From assembly GCA_029202385.1 (NCBI GenBank), contig CP119314.1:5197001-5261000 (forward strand): DNA of 64,000 nt. The letters run 5' to 3'. The notes under the pieces are model-generated. The model saw nothing but the letters and a program-made list of their open reading frames with translations. It had not been told where the DNA came from and did no database searches. This document shows, piece by piece, positions 9,031-17,634 of this stretch. Numbering within the stretch: position 1 is the stretch's first letter; every line of letters begins with the position of its first letter. The stretch comes from Candidatus Sphingomonas phytovorans (GTDB taxonomy: Bacteria; Pseudomonadota; Alphaproteobacteria; Sphingomonadales; Sphingomonadaceae). A program made the translations under genes and the position numbers.

Positions 9031-9525
9031 ATGATCTTTCACGTTTCGATCGATGCCGACAATCCCCGGCATGTCGCGGAGGTGATCGCCGAATTGTGGG
9101 ATGGGCAGGCGACGCCCTTCCCGCCGGTGATCGCGGGAAGCTGGGTCGCGATGGCCGGCGACGAGCGCAACACCATCATCGAAGTCTATCCGCGCGGGAC
9201 CGAACTGGTGCCGGCCGATGGCGACGCTGATTCCTATGGCGTGATCGGATCTCCCAATCGCCGCTCGGCGACTCATGTCGCCATCGCGACGCACATGGGC
9301 GCGACCGAGGTGTTCGCCATCGCGGAACGTGAGGGCTGGCCGGCCAAATATAGCAAGCGCGGCGGCGCCTTCGGCGTGATCGAGTTCTGGGTCGAGGGCA
9401 GCCGGATGATCGAGGTGCTGACTCCGGTGATGCAGGGAGAATATCTCGGCGCGATGACCCTCGGGAACTGGAACGCCATGCTCGCCTCGGCCGTGGTCGG
9501 CCAGCGCCAGCCGGAGATGGCCTGA
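9031..9525 (+). CDS. Conserved-looking hypothetical cytosolic protein
   Basis: A 164-residue protein starting MIFHVSIDADNPRHVAEVIA, with GGAG six bases before the ATG. The frame stays open to 9010, but that start lacks a ribosome binding site. No signal peptide or membrane segment is present. The composition and even codon use look like a real gene. The text pattern (short alpha/beta segments, HVAIATHMGATEVFAIAERE in the middle) does not let me name a family. It stands alone, divergent from maoC and convergent with the MscS gene. A perfect inverted repeat follows its stop. Confidence 0.7.
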   Translation: MIFHVSIDADNPRHVAEVIAELWDGQATPFPPVIAGSWVAMAGDERNTIIEVYPRGTELVPADGDADSYGVIGSPNRRSATHVAIATHMGATEVFAIAEREGWPAKYSKRGGAFGVIEFWVEGSRMIEVLTPVMQGEYLGAMTLGNWNAMLASAVVGQRQPEMA

Positions 9526-9526
9526 T

Positions 9527-9558
9527 CTTCCTCCTCTTCATCTACGATGAGGAGGAAG
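9527..9558. terminator. Perfect inverted repeat between convergent genes
   Basis: CTTCCTCCTC (9527-9536) pairs with GAGGAGGAAG (9549-9558); inside, ATC pairs with GAT. It starts 2 bp after the stop at 9525 and lies before the end of the convergent MscS gene. There is no T-run, so it may act as a 3' barrier or a factor-assisted terminator rather than a classic intrinsic terminator. Confidence 0.5.
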
Positions 9559-9633
9559 AAGGGGATCAGCTTCCCGGCCTCTTCCGTACGAATTTCTCGT
9601 CACGACAGCGAGCCGGTCGGCGTTCGGCCCTGG

Positions 9634-10896
9634 TCATGGAGGCGTGTCCTGATCGACGGCCGACCGGTCCCCGGACGGCTTGAGTTCCATGGCCGTTTCG
9701 GGGGTGGTGGGGGTGTCGACGACGGGCGCCGCGTTTTCGCCGTAAGGCGGCGCCTCGGGATAGGGCCCGATCAGGCCGCCAAGTGCTGCCGCGGTGAACG
9801 AAGCCTGGGTCGAATAGGCCAGCTCGATACCTTCAGCATTCAGGCGCCTGACGATACCGAGGCCGATGGCGTGGCGGGCATCGAAGAAATCGTCGAATGC
9901 GGCGGTCGGCGAGTCGAACTCGACATCGAAATCATAGCTCGACTGACCGAAGCCGATGAAACCGGCGCGAACGAAGGTACGGCCGCATTTCTCGATCACT
10001 TCCTGCAATATGTCGGGCAGGCGTTCCATCTTCTCGACCGGAGTCCATCGCACCACGCCGAGCTTGAACTGGCCGCGGCGATAGGCACGCTGGCTGTTGT
10101 TGAGAATCTCCTTGTCGAGGAGTTTCCTGTTGGCGATGATCCGTTCTTCGCCCGTCGCCGCGCGCACGCGGGTCGATTTCAGCCCGATCGCCTCGACCGT
10201 GCCCGAGCTGCTGTCATAGGTGATCGCGTCGCCGCGTCGGAAAGGCCGGTCGAACAGGATCGCCAGCGCCGCGAAGAGGTCAGCGAAGATGCCCTGCGCG
10301 GCCAGGCCGATCGCGATGCCGCCGACGCCGAGACCGGCAACGAGGCCAGTCACGTTCACCCCGAGATTGTCGAGCACGACGATCAGCGCGATGGCGAACA
10401 GCGCGAAGGTAACGAGCAGGCGGATGATGCCCATCGCGCTGCCGATCGCCTCGCCCGAGTAGTTTTCGGAATGGGTGCGATGTTCGATCGCGCCGAGGAT
10501 GATCTCGCGCGCCCAGATCGCCGCCTGGAATACCGCCGAGACGGTGAACAGGAAGGAGATCGTCGTCGTCACCTCGCGCGGCGCATTGGCGTAGCCGGCG
10601 ACCAGCTTGGCCGCGACCATGATGATGAAGAAATTGCCGGTCTTGACGATGGCGCGGCCGAACACGGTGCCCCACCCGGCCTGGCCTGGCCGCAAGTTGC
10701 ACAGCTTGTTGCCCATCTGTCGAAGGAACATCAGCCCGGCGACGACCACCGCTGCCGCGGCGACGGCGATGATGATCTGCAACCAATGGGTCTGGATCCA
10801 GATCGAGCTGGCGGTGAACAGGTCCTCCGCCTGGTCCTGTACGTTGGACGCTGAAAGGACAGGCGCCTTTGCCTGGCTGTTGTTCGTTACTGTCAT
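9634..10896 (-). CDS. Mechanosensitive channel of the MscS family
   Basis: A 420-residue inner-membrane protein with hydrophobic segments in its N-terminal half. The pore-lining helix and following beta domain are seen as GLGVGGIAIGLAAQGIFADL then DRPFRRGDAITY, the classic MscS signature. It would open under membrane tension to release solutes during osmotic downshock. ATG 10896 starts 4 bp after the stop of the topoisomerase gene upstream. The in-frame start at 10929 would overlap that gene and is not preferred. The two are probably co-transcribed. Confidence 0.88.
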   Translation of the reverse strand: MTVTNNSQAKAPVLSASNVQDQAEDLFTASSIWIQTHWLQIIIAVAAAAVVVAGLMFLRQMGNKLCNLRPGQAGWGTVFGRAIVKTGNFFIIMVAAKLVAGYANAPREVTTTISFLFTVSAVFQAAIWAREIILGAIEHRTHSENYSGEAIGSAMGIIRLLVTFALFAIALIVVLDNLGVNVTGLVAGLGVGGIAIGLAAQGIFADLFAALAILFDRPFRRGDAITYDSSSGTVEAIGLKSTRVRAATGEERIIANRKLLDKEILNNSQRAYRRGQFKLGVVRWTPVEKMERLPDILQEVIEKCGRTFVRAGFIGFGQSSYDFDVEFDSPTAAFDDFFDARHAIGLGIVRRLNAEGIELAYSTQASFTAAALGGLIGPYPEAPPYGENAAPVVDTPTTPETAMELKPSGDRSAVDQDTPP

Positions 10897-10900
10897 GGAA

Positions 10901-11902
10901 TTATGCTGCCTTGGCGGGCGCCGCGGCACCAGGGTTTTCTAGGAAATCGACCAGCCCGCGTTCGGCGCGCGAGAGATAATGGGTTGAGCGGGGCAGGGGC
11001 TTGGCCCGTAACGCCGCCTGACCATCCTTCACCGCCGCGAGCAGGGCGGGGTGGACATAGGATTTGCGGGCGATCGCAGGAGTGTTGCCTAACGCCTCGG
11101 TGACGGGTTCGAGCATCGTCTTCAGGCTGATGTCGCTACGGGCGCCGGCCAGCGTTTCGAAGGCGAGGACGCTCGCCCCCCAGGTGCGGAAATGCTTGGC
11201 TGAATAATCCTCGCCCATCGCCTCGCGGATATAGGCATTGACGTCCGAAGAGGTGACGGGATGGGCCTCGCCCGCCGAATCGATCCAGCGAAACAGGTGC
11301 TGGCCGGGCAGGTCCTGGCATTTCCTGACGAAACGGCTGAGCGACCCGTCAGTGATCGTCAGTATTCGCAGCTTGCCCGACTTGGCCTTGTACTGGAGCT
11401 TCAGGGTCTTGCCGCGCAGATTGGCGTGGCGCTTGCGCAACGTGGTCGCACCGAAGCTCTTGTTCGCCTTCACATAGCCTTCGTTGCCGATGCGGACATG
11501 GCCGAGATCGAGCAGCCGCACGATGGCGGCGACGGCAGTCTCCTTGTCGAGTCCGCGGCGCTTCAAATCCTGGTCAACGCGGGCGCGCAATCTGGGCAGG
11601 GCACGGCCGAACGGCGCGCACAGTTCGTATTTGGCGGATTCCTGCGCCTCGCGGAACTCCGGGTGATAGCGATATTGCTTGCGGCCCTTCTCGTCCCAGC
11701 CGATCGCCTGGATATGGCCGTTGGGTTTGGGGCAATACCAGGCGTCGCGATAGGCCGGGGGCAGGCCGACCGCGTTCAGCCGGTCGATCTCCTCGCGATC
11801 GGCGATGCGCTTGCCTTCCATATCCCAATAGCCCCAGCCATGCCGGACCTTCCTGCGGGTGATGCCGGGCTCGCTGTCGTCGCAATAGATGATCTTCGCC
11901 AT
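10901..11902 (-). CDS. DNA topoisomerase type IB
   Basis: A 333-residue poxvirus-type (small bacterial) topoisomerase IB. It starts MAKIIYCDDSEPGITRRKV. The catalytic region holds KHFRTWGAS and then ARKSYVHP with the predicted nucleophile tyrosine 282. Such enzymes relax supercoils without ATP by a 3'-phosphotyrosine intermediate. Basic, cytosolic and with no signal peptide. The MscS gene follows after 4 bp. It faces the beta-helix gene across about 98 bp, which should hold both promoters; I see a CGGTCAT direct repeat there but no convincing promoter boxes. Confidence 0.9.
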   Translation of the reverse strand: MAKIIYCDDSEPGITRRKVRHGWGYWDMEGKRIADREEIDRLNAVGLPPAYRDAWYCPKPNGHIQAIGWDEKGRKQYRYHPEFREAQESAKYELCAPFGRALPRLRARVDQDLKRRGLDKETAVAAIVRLLDLGHVRIGNEGYVKANKSFGATTLRKRHANLRGKTLKLQYKAKSGKLRILTITDGSLSRFVRKCQDLPGQHLFRWIDSAGEAHPVTSSDVNAYIREAMGEDYSAKHFRTWGASVLAFETLAGARSDISLKTMLEPVTEALGNTPAIARKSYVHPALLAAVKDGQAALRAKPLPRSTHYLSRAERGLVDFLENPGAAAPAKAA

Positions 11903-12000
11903 GGGCCAAAAAATGCGCGAGGGTGCCCGTTCGTTCCGGTAACTGATCGGTCATCGGTCATGGAGTAACCTCGACGACGTCTTTTCCCCCGGAGAAACCG

Positions 12001-13008
12001 ATGCACCGTCCCGTTTCCCTGCTCGTGCTGAGCCTGTTCGCGCTTGCCGCCCCCGCATATCCGCAAGCTTCCGCCCGGGGTCCCTTCACCGTGACGGAAC
12101 TACGCCAGTCCTTCGGCCGCCTCGACGAGGCGCTGGCCGCGTTAAAGGGCGCTGACGGCACGATCACCATCGCGCCGGGCCGTTACAATCAGTGCGCGGT
12201 GCAGGACGCGGGCCGGGTGGCTTTCGTCGCCGAGGTGCCGGGCAGCGTGGTGTTCGACCGCGGCGTGTGCGAGGGCAAGGCGACGCTGGTGCTGCGCGGC
12301 ACCTCGGCCCGTGTCGACGGCATCGTCTTCACTCATGTCCTGGTCGACGACGGTAACGGCGCGGGCATCCGGATCGAGAAAGGCGATCTCGTCGTCACCA
12401 ACGCCATGTTCGTCGACAACCAGTGCGGCATCCTGTCGGCCGACGACGCGGGCAGCACCATCTCGATCGATCATTCGACCTTTGCCGGGTTGGGCAAGGA
12501 CCCGACCGGGCATGGCGCTCATTCAGTCTATGTCGGTGGCTTCGGCATGGTGAAGATTACGCGGTCGCGCTTCGAACGCGGCACCGGCGGCCATTATGTC
12601 AAGATTCGCGCCCCTCGGGTCGAGATCCTCGACAACAGCTTCGACGACAGCGCGGGCCACGCCACCAACTATATGATCGATCTGTCGAACGGCGCGACCG
12701 GGCGGATTGCGGGCAACAGCTTCGTCGCTGGTCCCGACAAGGAAAACCATTCGACGATGATCACCGTCGCCCCCGAAGGCGTCAAGAACAGCTCAGCCGG
12801 ATTGATCGTGGAGCATAATGTCGCCCGGCTCTCGCCCGGCTTCAGCTGGAACACGACCTTTGTCGGCAACTGGTCGGGCGACCGTATCATCGTTCGCGAC
12901 AATGATCTCGCCGACCGGATCGAGCCGGTCGGGTCGCGCGGGCAGCTTTCGGGTGCTGCCGGCCTCGTCGACAAGGTGCGAGCCAAGGTGATGGGCAAGA
13001 TATTCTAG
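12001..13008 (+). CDS. Exported right-handed beta-helix protein
   Basis: A 335-residue protein with a signal peptide (MHRPVSLLVLSLFALAAPAY) and a body of repeated short beta-strand turns (GAGIRIEKGDLVVTNAMF, GSTISIDHSTFAG, GMVKITRSRFER, PRVEILDNSFDD), as in parallel beta-helix polysaccharide-active proteins. A periplasmic role on polysaccharide is likely from the neighbouring exopolysaccharide genes. No lyase or hydrolase catalytic motif is evident. Its 3' end overlaps 216 bp of the convergent asparagine-synthase-like reading frame. Confidence 0.8.
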   Translation: MHRPVSLLVLSLFALAAPAYPQASARGPFTVTELRQSFGRLDEALAALKGADGTITIAPGRYNQCAVQDAGRVAFVAEVPGSVVFDRGVCEGKATLVLRGTSARVDGIVFTHVLVDDGNGAGIRIEKGDLVVTNAMFVDNQCGILSADDAGSTISIDHSTFAGLGKDPTGHGAHSVYVGGFGMVKITRSRFERGTGGHYVKIRAPRVEILDNSFDDSAGHATNYMIDLSNGATGRIAGNSFVAGPDKENHSTMITVAPEGVKNSSAGLIVEHNVARLSPGFSWNTTFVGNWSGDRIIVRDNDLADRIEPVGSRGQLSGAAGLVDKVRAKVMGKIF

Positions 13009-14715
13009 ACACGCAATACGCCGCCACAGGCCGCTGTCGGTGATCTGGTCCATCCGGAAGAAACGCCGCATCGCCGGGAAAGCGGGGTCGACCACCCGAT
13101 TCATATAGGCCGGGCCAAGCAGGCCGCCATGTTCATCCGACATCGGGCGGAGGCGCCGCCGGATGCCGTAGCTCTCGCGCCGTACCCATGCCGGGCGGAT
13201 TCGGGAGGACCATTCCGACATGCGGTGCGCGCGACTGGGCGGACCGGCAAAGTCATGGCCATAGGCCGAGGGCTGGCGCGCCAGTTCCGGGTCGATCGCG
13301 GCGAGAAGCCGGGCTTCGAAGCGGCCCGCCTGTTTGAGGCGCATCGGCAGCGCCATCGCGCCGGCGACGACCTGATGATCGAGGAATGGCATGAGATAGG
13401 CGCCATAGCGCGCCTCCATGCTGATCTCCCGCCCGAACAGCGAGCGGCACCGCACGCGCGGATAGATCTGCTCGATCTGCGCGCGGGGGATCGGTCCGGT
13501 CTCTCCGGGTATTTCGAGCGCGTCGCGGATCTTGTCGCTGATCCGGCGCAGGAACCGGGTCGGATCGAACAAGGCGGTCGTGTCGCGCCGGATGAAGCGC
13601 GCGAAGAACGTGCTGGCGACCGTGGCGGCGGTGATCGGCCGGTCGGTAAGGAAGAAGAAATCGCGATAGATTTCGCCGCAGCCGCCCGATGCGGCCAGCC
13701 CGCCGCCGGCATGGCGCGCGTCGCGCGCGATGGCATTGCCGCCATTGTCGAAGATGTTGCCGAAATTGGGCAGGCCATCGAATTCGTGGAAATTGCGCTC
13801 GACCTGATCGACGAACTCGGCAGGGTCGAGATCGGCGGCATGCTTGTCCATCCAGCGGACCTGAAAGCCCTGGGCAGTGCCGATCGCCCGGGCGATCTCC
13901 ACGTCCGGGCTGCCCGGCGGCCCATAGACATAGACCTCCGGGCGGCTCCCCGCCGCGCGCAGCGCCGCGAGCAACAGGCGCGAATCGAGCCCGCCCGACA
14001 GGGGGCAATGCACCCGGTCGCCGAAATGGCCGACATGGGCGGCGATCACTTTCTCCAGGCGTTCGCGGTTGTCCCGGAGCCGTTCCTCCGGCGGCATGTC
14101 GCGCAGCAGGCCCGGCAACGGCTTGGTCGTGGCATGCACCACGCATCCCCGCTCCGTCAGTTCGATGATCTCGCGCGGCCCCAATGTCTTGAGTTCGGCA
14201 AAGACCGTGTCGTCGCCGATCGGCACGACATTGAAGGCGAATTCATAGAGGCCCTGGCTATCGAAGCTCAGCCGCGGCAGCGCCCTGGCGGCGGCGAGCA
14301 ACGAGGTCGAAAAGACCGTTCGTCCCTGATCATGGAAGATCTGAAAGGCCGCGAAATAATCGGTGAACAGGAAGTTGCGGCCGCCCTTGCGGACGAACGC
14401 GACGAAATGGCCACCGATGCGCGACCAGTCCAGTGTCGGCAGCGCCGCGGATTCAAGCAGCTTGCGCAGCGCCGCTTCGCCCATCAGCCCGTCGAAGGTC
14501 AGGGTGCCGGCAATCGCGACGAGATCGTCACCCTGTACGAGCAGGTTCTCCGGGCCGCCGACGATATGCGGCAGATGCAGCAATCGCCAGCCCGGCAGCT
14601 GCCGTTCCACGCCCGCCATCCGGAAACCGTGCAGCGCGAACTGCGCACGCGCGCCGGCCAGTGCCGCATCGGCGAAATTAGGGTCAGCCGTCTGGACTAG
14701 GAACAATCCGGCCAT
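12793..14715 (-). CDS. Asparagine-synthase-like amidotransferase, exopolysaccharide locus
   Basis: A 640-residue protein of the asparagine synthetase B family. The ATP-pyrophosphatase loop LSGGLDSRLLLAALRAAG is intact. The N terminus reads MAGLFLVQ, so the cysteine 2 nucleophile of the glutaminase domain (MCG...) is absent; glutamine use is therefore doubtful. Members linked to exosortase-A loci usually sit beside the same ligase and glycosyltransferase genes seen here. The last 71 residues (after about RRIACLEYLAHHLG) are read antisense through the beta-helix gene and may be an extension caused by a missing stop. Its job is probably to modify a sugar or carrier in exopolysaccharide assembly. 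Confidence 0.8.
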   Translation of the reverse strand: MAGLFLVQTADPNFADAALAGARAQFALHGFRMAGVERQLPGWRLLHLPHIVGGPENLLVQGDDLVAIAGTLTFDGLMGEAALRKLLESAALPTLDWSRIGGHFVAFVRKGGRNFLFTDYFAAFQIFHDQGRTVFSTSLLAAARALPRLSFDSQGLYEFAFNVVPIGDDTVFAELKTLGPREIIELTERGCVVHATTKPLPGLLRDMPPEERLRDNRERLEKVIAAHVGHFGDRVHCPLSGGLDSRLLLAALRAAGSRPEVYVYGPPGSPDVEIARAIGTAQGFQVRWMDKHAADLDPAEFVDQVERNFHEFDGLPNFGNIFDNGGNAIARDARHAGGGLAASGGCGEIYRDFFFLTDRPITAATVASTFFARFIRRDTTALFDPTRFLRRISDKIRDALEIPGETGPIPRAQIEQIYPRVRCRSLFGREISMEARYGAYLMPFLDHQVVAGAMALPMRLKQAGRFEARLLAAIDPELARQPSAYGHDFAGPPSRAHRMSEWSSRIRPAWVRRESYGIRRRLRPMSDEHGGLLGPAYMNRVVDPAFPAMRRFFRMDQITDSGLWRRIACLEYLAHHLGSHLVDEAGSTRKLPARPDRLDPVGEIIVANDDTVARPVADKGRVPAEAGREPGDIMLHDQSG

Positions 14716-14769
14716 GGGAATCTCATCTTTCGCAAGGACGTGAGGCGTAGGTGTTGAGCAAAGCCACCG

Positions 14770-16137
14770 TCATATGGCTGCCGGGGTCTGCGGGGCAGTG
14801 GCGCGCCTGGCGCGGATGGGTCGCCAGACCATCTCGCTGCGCTTGCGCGCCAGATACGTGTCCAGCGCGATCTGCGCCCCGATCAGCATATAGACGAACG
14901 GGCTGAGCGCGATGCCGACAAAGGCGGCGCCGAGCAGGTAGATCAGATGTCCACTTTGCAGGGCGCTGGCCAGCGGCGCGACCCAGGCCTGGTCCGGCGG
15001 CGCGCGCCGATAACGGTGCCGCAATATCTCCATGCGGAAAATGCCGATCAGGTTGATCGCCAGCCACAGCGCGAGACCGGGATAGCCTTGCTCGCCAAGC
15101 ATCTCGAAATAGGAGCTGTGATAGGCACGTGCCTTGTCGGTGGTCAGCTTGCTCGCGACCGTGACGTTGCTGCCGGAACCCGACGCCGAGACGAGGTCGT
15201 AGCGCAGCACGTTCTGGCGATAGGTCTCGAAGCCCCCGCCGAACGGATGGGTCTTGGCGTATTCCCAGGTCCATTTCCACACGGCGACCCGAGTCGAGGC
15301 GGATTCGTCCGCCTTGTAGGTCTTGATCGTTCCCATGCGCGCGGTGAAGGCGCTGGGCAGGAACGGGACCGCGACCAGAGCGATCGCGCCGAGCACCCCC
15401 AGATACAGCAGCTTGCGCCGCGCATCGCGCAGCAGCAGCACCGCGCACAGGCCGATGCAGAGCAGCCCGGTGCGCGCCGAGGTGCCGACCGGAATCAGCA
15501 GGCAGGCGAAGACCAGCGCGTAGCAGAAGACCTTTACCTTCCAGTCGGGCGGAAAGATCGTGCCGAAGCGCGAGAACCACAGGATCAGCGGAATGATCGT
15601 GATCGCGACCGTCGAGATGATCGAGCCTTCGTAAAGGCCGCTATTGTTGGAGACCATCAGGTTGAGCTCGCCATAGCCCCCGCCGCTGGCAAGCGTCTTG
15701 ATCCCGCCGACCATGATGATCGACGACGCGCCCAGGATCATGAACAGCAACAGCGCCTCGATCCGCAGCCGGGTGCGCAAGGTGAGCGGCAGGAAGGCGG
15801 CGAACGCAAGCGACTTCCAGACCCAGTCCCATTTGTCCCGTGCCTCGACCGGGAAATCGGCGTTGAGCGTCGTGACGTAGCAATAGAGCAGGAGCAGCAG
15901 GATCATGAACTGCCGCGGCGCCACCCGGCTGTCCTTCTTGTCGTCGACCAATATCCAGGACAGCACGCACAATGCCACCGCGATCAGCGAGATCGGCACC
16001 GAATTGAGCAGCATGTAGGTCAGTCGCTGCGGCGAGACGATGTCGATATAGACATAGGTCAGCACGAACAGGAACGGCTTGCGAAAGCCGCCGGCGAAGA
16101 GCGCAGCAAGAAAGGCGACGAAGACGAGATCACGCAC
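14770..16137 (-). CDS. O-antigen ligase/polymerase family protein, exosortase-A-locus type
   Basis: A 455-residue polytopic membrane protein with many hydrophobic helices and a large periplasmic loop (around VGTSARTG... YHSSYFEMLGEQG), which is the Wzy/WaaL pattern. The N-terminal MRDLVFVAFLAALFAGG followed by an SPQRLTYM segment resembles the O-ligase family associated with exosortase A. It starts at GTG 16137, overlapping the small upstream frame by 8 bp. It ends 54 bp before the amidotransferase gene on the same strand. It would polymerise or ligate oligosaccharide units on the periplasmic side. Confidence 0.78.
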   Translation of the reverse strand: MRDLVFVAFLAALFAGGFRKPFLFVLTYVYIDIVSPQRLTYMLLNSVPISLIAVALCVLSWILVDDKKDSRVAPRQFMILLLLLYCYVTTLNADFPVEARDKWDWVWKSLAFAAFLPLTLRTRLRIEALLLFMILGASSIIMVGGIKTLASGGGYGELNLMVSNNSGLYEGSIISTVAITIIPLILWFSRFGTIFPPDWKVKVFCYALVFACLLIPVGTSARTGLLCIGLCAVLLLRDARRKLLYLGVLGAIALVAVPFLPSAFTARMGTIKTYKADESASTRVAVWKWTWEYAKTHPFGGGFETYRQNVLRYDLVSASGSGSNVTVASKLTTDKARAYHSSYFEMLGEQGYPGLALWLAINLIGIFRMEILRHRYRRAPPDQAWVAPLASALQSGHLIYLLGAAFVGIALSPFVYMLIGAQIALDTYLARKRSEMVWRPIRARRATAPQTPAAI

Positions 16138-16291
16138 CCGGGCGGTTCCCGCTCTCGGGTGTCGCGCCCTTGGGCGCCGGCGTGGAATCCTCCGGGCCGG
16201 GCTCCTTGTCGAGATCGGGACGGCGCAGCAGGACCCAGGCGGCGAGCAGCATCAGGCCGTGGCTGATGGCGAGCGCTAAATTGTCGATCAT
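16130..16291 (-). CDS. Small single-pass membrane protein
   Basis: A 53-residue peptide beginning MIDNLALAISHGLMLLAAWV, then a short basic/acidic tail with a Pro-rich end. Its stop overlaps the ligase start by 8 bp, the pattern of translational coupling. GAAGG lies four bases before the ATG. I see no family match; the position in the exopolysaccharide operon suggests a helper or assembly role. Confidence 0.55.
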   Translation of the reverse strand: MIDNLALAISHGLMLLAAWVLLRRPDLDKEPGPEDSTPAPKGATPESGNRPGA

Positions 16292-16392
16292 GCCCTTCGC
16301 CTTTTTTGCCCAGCCCATCCCGGGGACCATGGGATGGTTACTCCGGCGCGGGTTGAGGCTCCGTTAAGCAGTGGCGTGGCAGGGAGAATGGC

Positions 16393-17634
16393 ATGCGCAT
16401 CCTCCATATCCTCGACCATGGCCTGCCCTTGCAGAGCGGATACACGTTCCGCACGCGCGCGATCCTCAAAAGCCAGATGCGGCGCGGCTGGGACGTTGCT
16501 GCGGTAACCGGGCCGCGTCACGGCAGGAGCGAGATGGCGGAGGAGACGGTCGACGGGATCGATTTCTTCCGCACCGTCGCGCCACGCCGGTTGCCGAGCC
16601 CGTTCGGCGAGCTGCGCGAGATCGACGCCTTCGCCCGGCGGATCGATGAGGTGGTCGATGCCTTCCGGCCGGACATTCTTCACGCCCATTCGCCGGTGCT
16701 CGACGCGGTTGCTGGCCTGCGCGTCGCAAAGAAGCGCAAGCTGCCTTTCGTCTATGAGATTCGTGCCTTCTGGGAAGACGCGGCGGTCGGTAATGGTACC
16801 GGACGCGAAGGATCGCCGCGCTATCGCGCCACCCGCGCGCTGGAAACCTGGGCAGTGCGCAAGGCTGACGCGGTCGCGGTGATCTGCGAGGGCCTGCGCC
16901 GCGATCTGGTGGCTCGGGGGATCGACCAGTCGAAGATCTTCGTCTCGCCCAATGGCGTCGATCTGGAGATGTTCGGCACGCCTCTGCCCTATGACCACGA
17001 ACTTGCCCGTTCGCTGGGACTCGACGGCGCCGAGGTGGTCGGCTTCATCGGCAGCTTCTACGACTACGAAGGGCTGGACGATCTGATCGCCGCGATGCCG
17101 ATGCTGGTCGCATCGCGTCCCAGGGCACATCTGCTGCTGGTCGGCGGCGGACCGATGGAGCAGGCCCTGCGTGCCCAGGCGGCGGCATCGCCGGTCTCCG
17201 GCCATATCCGTTTCATCGGCCGCGTGCCGCATGGCGAGGTCGATCGCTATTACAGCCTGACCGATGTGCTGGCCTATCCGCGCAAGCGCATGCGGCTGAC
17301 CGATCTCGTCACGCCGCTCAAGCCGCTCGAGGCGATGGCGCAGCGTCGCCTCGTCGCCGCCTCCGATGTCGGCGGGCACCGCGAGTTGATCCGCCACGGC
17401 GAGACCGGCACGCTGTTCCCACCCGGCGATCCTGACGCGATGGCGCGGAGCCTCGCCGGCCTGCTCGCCGATCGCGACGTCTGGGAAGCACGTCGTGAAC
17501 GCGGCCGGGCCTTTGTAGAAACGGAGCGAAACTGGTCCGTAAATGTGGGTCGTTATGCTCCCGTTTACCAAAAACTTACCAAAACCATGCCATCCGGTAA
17601 CGCATGGTCGACTCCACCCGCCGTCAACGCCTGA
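16393..17634 (+). CDS. Glycosyltransferase family 4 protein, exosortase-A-associated
   Basis: A 413-residue GT4-type enzyme. The start MRILHILDHGLPLQSGYTFR and the QSGYTFRTRAIL segment are diagnostic of the glycosyltransferase class that accompanies exosortase A. The donor-binding region GFIGSFYDYEGLDDLI and the late EAMAQRRLV...DVGGHRELI segment follow the GT-B fold. It should add a sugar to an undecaprenyl-linked intermediate at the cytoplasmic face. It faces the ligase operon across about 100 bp. Its end overlaps the next gene by 31 bp. Confidence 0.85.
   Translation: MRILHILDHGLPLQSGYTFRTRAILKSQMRRGWDVAAVTGPRHGRSEMAEETVDGIDFFRTVAPRRLPSPFGELREIDAFARRIDEVVDAFRPDILHAHSPVLDAVAGLRVAKKRKLPFVYEIRAFWEDAAVGNGTGREGSPRYRATRALETWAVRKADAVAVICEGLRRDLVARGIDQSKIFVSPNGVDLEMFGTPLPYDHELARSLGLDGAEVVGFIGSFYDYEGLDDLIAAMPMLVASRPRAHLLLVGGGPMEQALRAQAAASPVSGHIRFIGRVPHGEVDRYYSLTDVLAYPRKRMRLTDLVTPLKPLEAMAQRRLVAASDVGGHRELIRHGETGTLFPPGDPDAMARSLAGLLADRDVWEARRERGRAFVETERNWSVNVGRYAPVYQKLTKTMPSGNAWSTPPAVNA

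Noticed and set aside
11903..12000. GGAAC element that could be an extracytoplasmic-sigma (EcfG) promoter for the topoisomerase gene
   Set aside because: The expected CGTT-type -10 box is not found 16-17 bases downstream.
13129..14700. Plus-strand open frame (523 codons) opposite the amidotransferase gene
   Set aside because: Antisense shadow; no motifs, and the amidotransferase carries the SGGLDSR loop.
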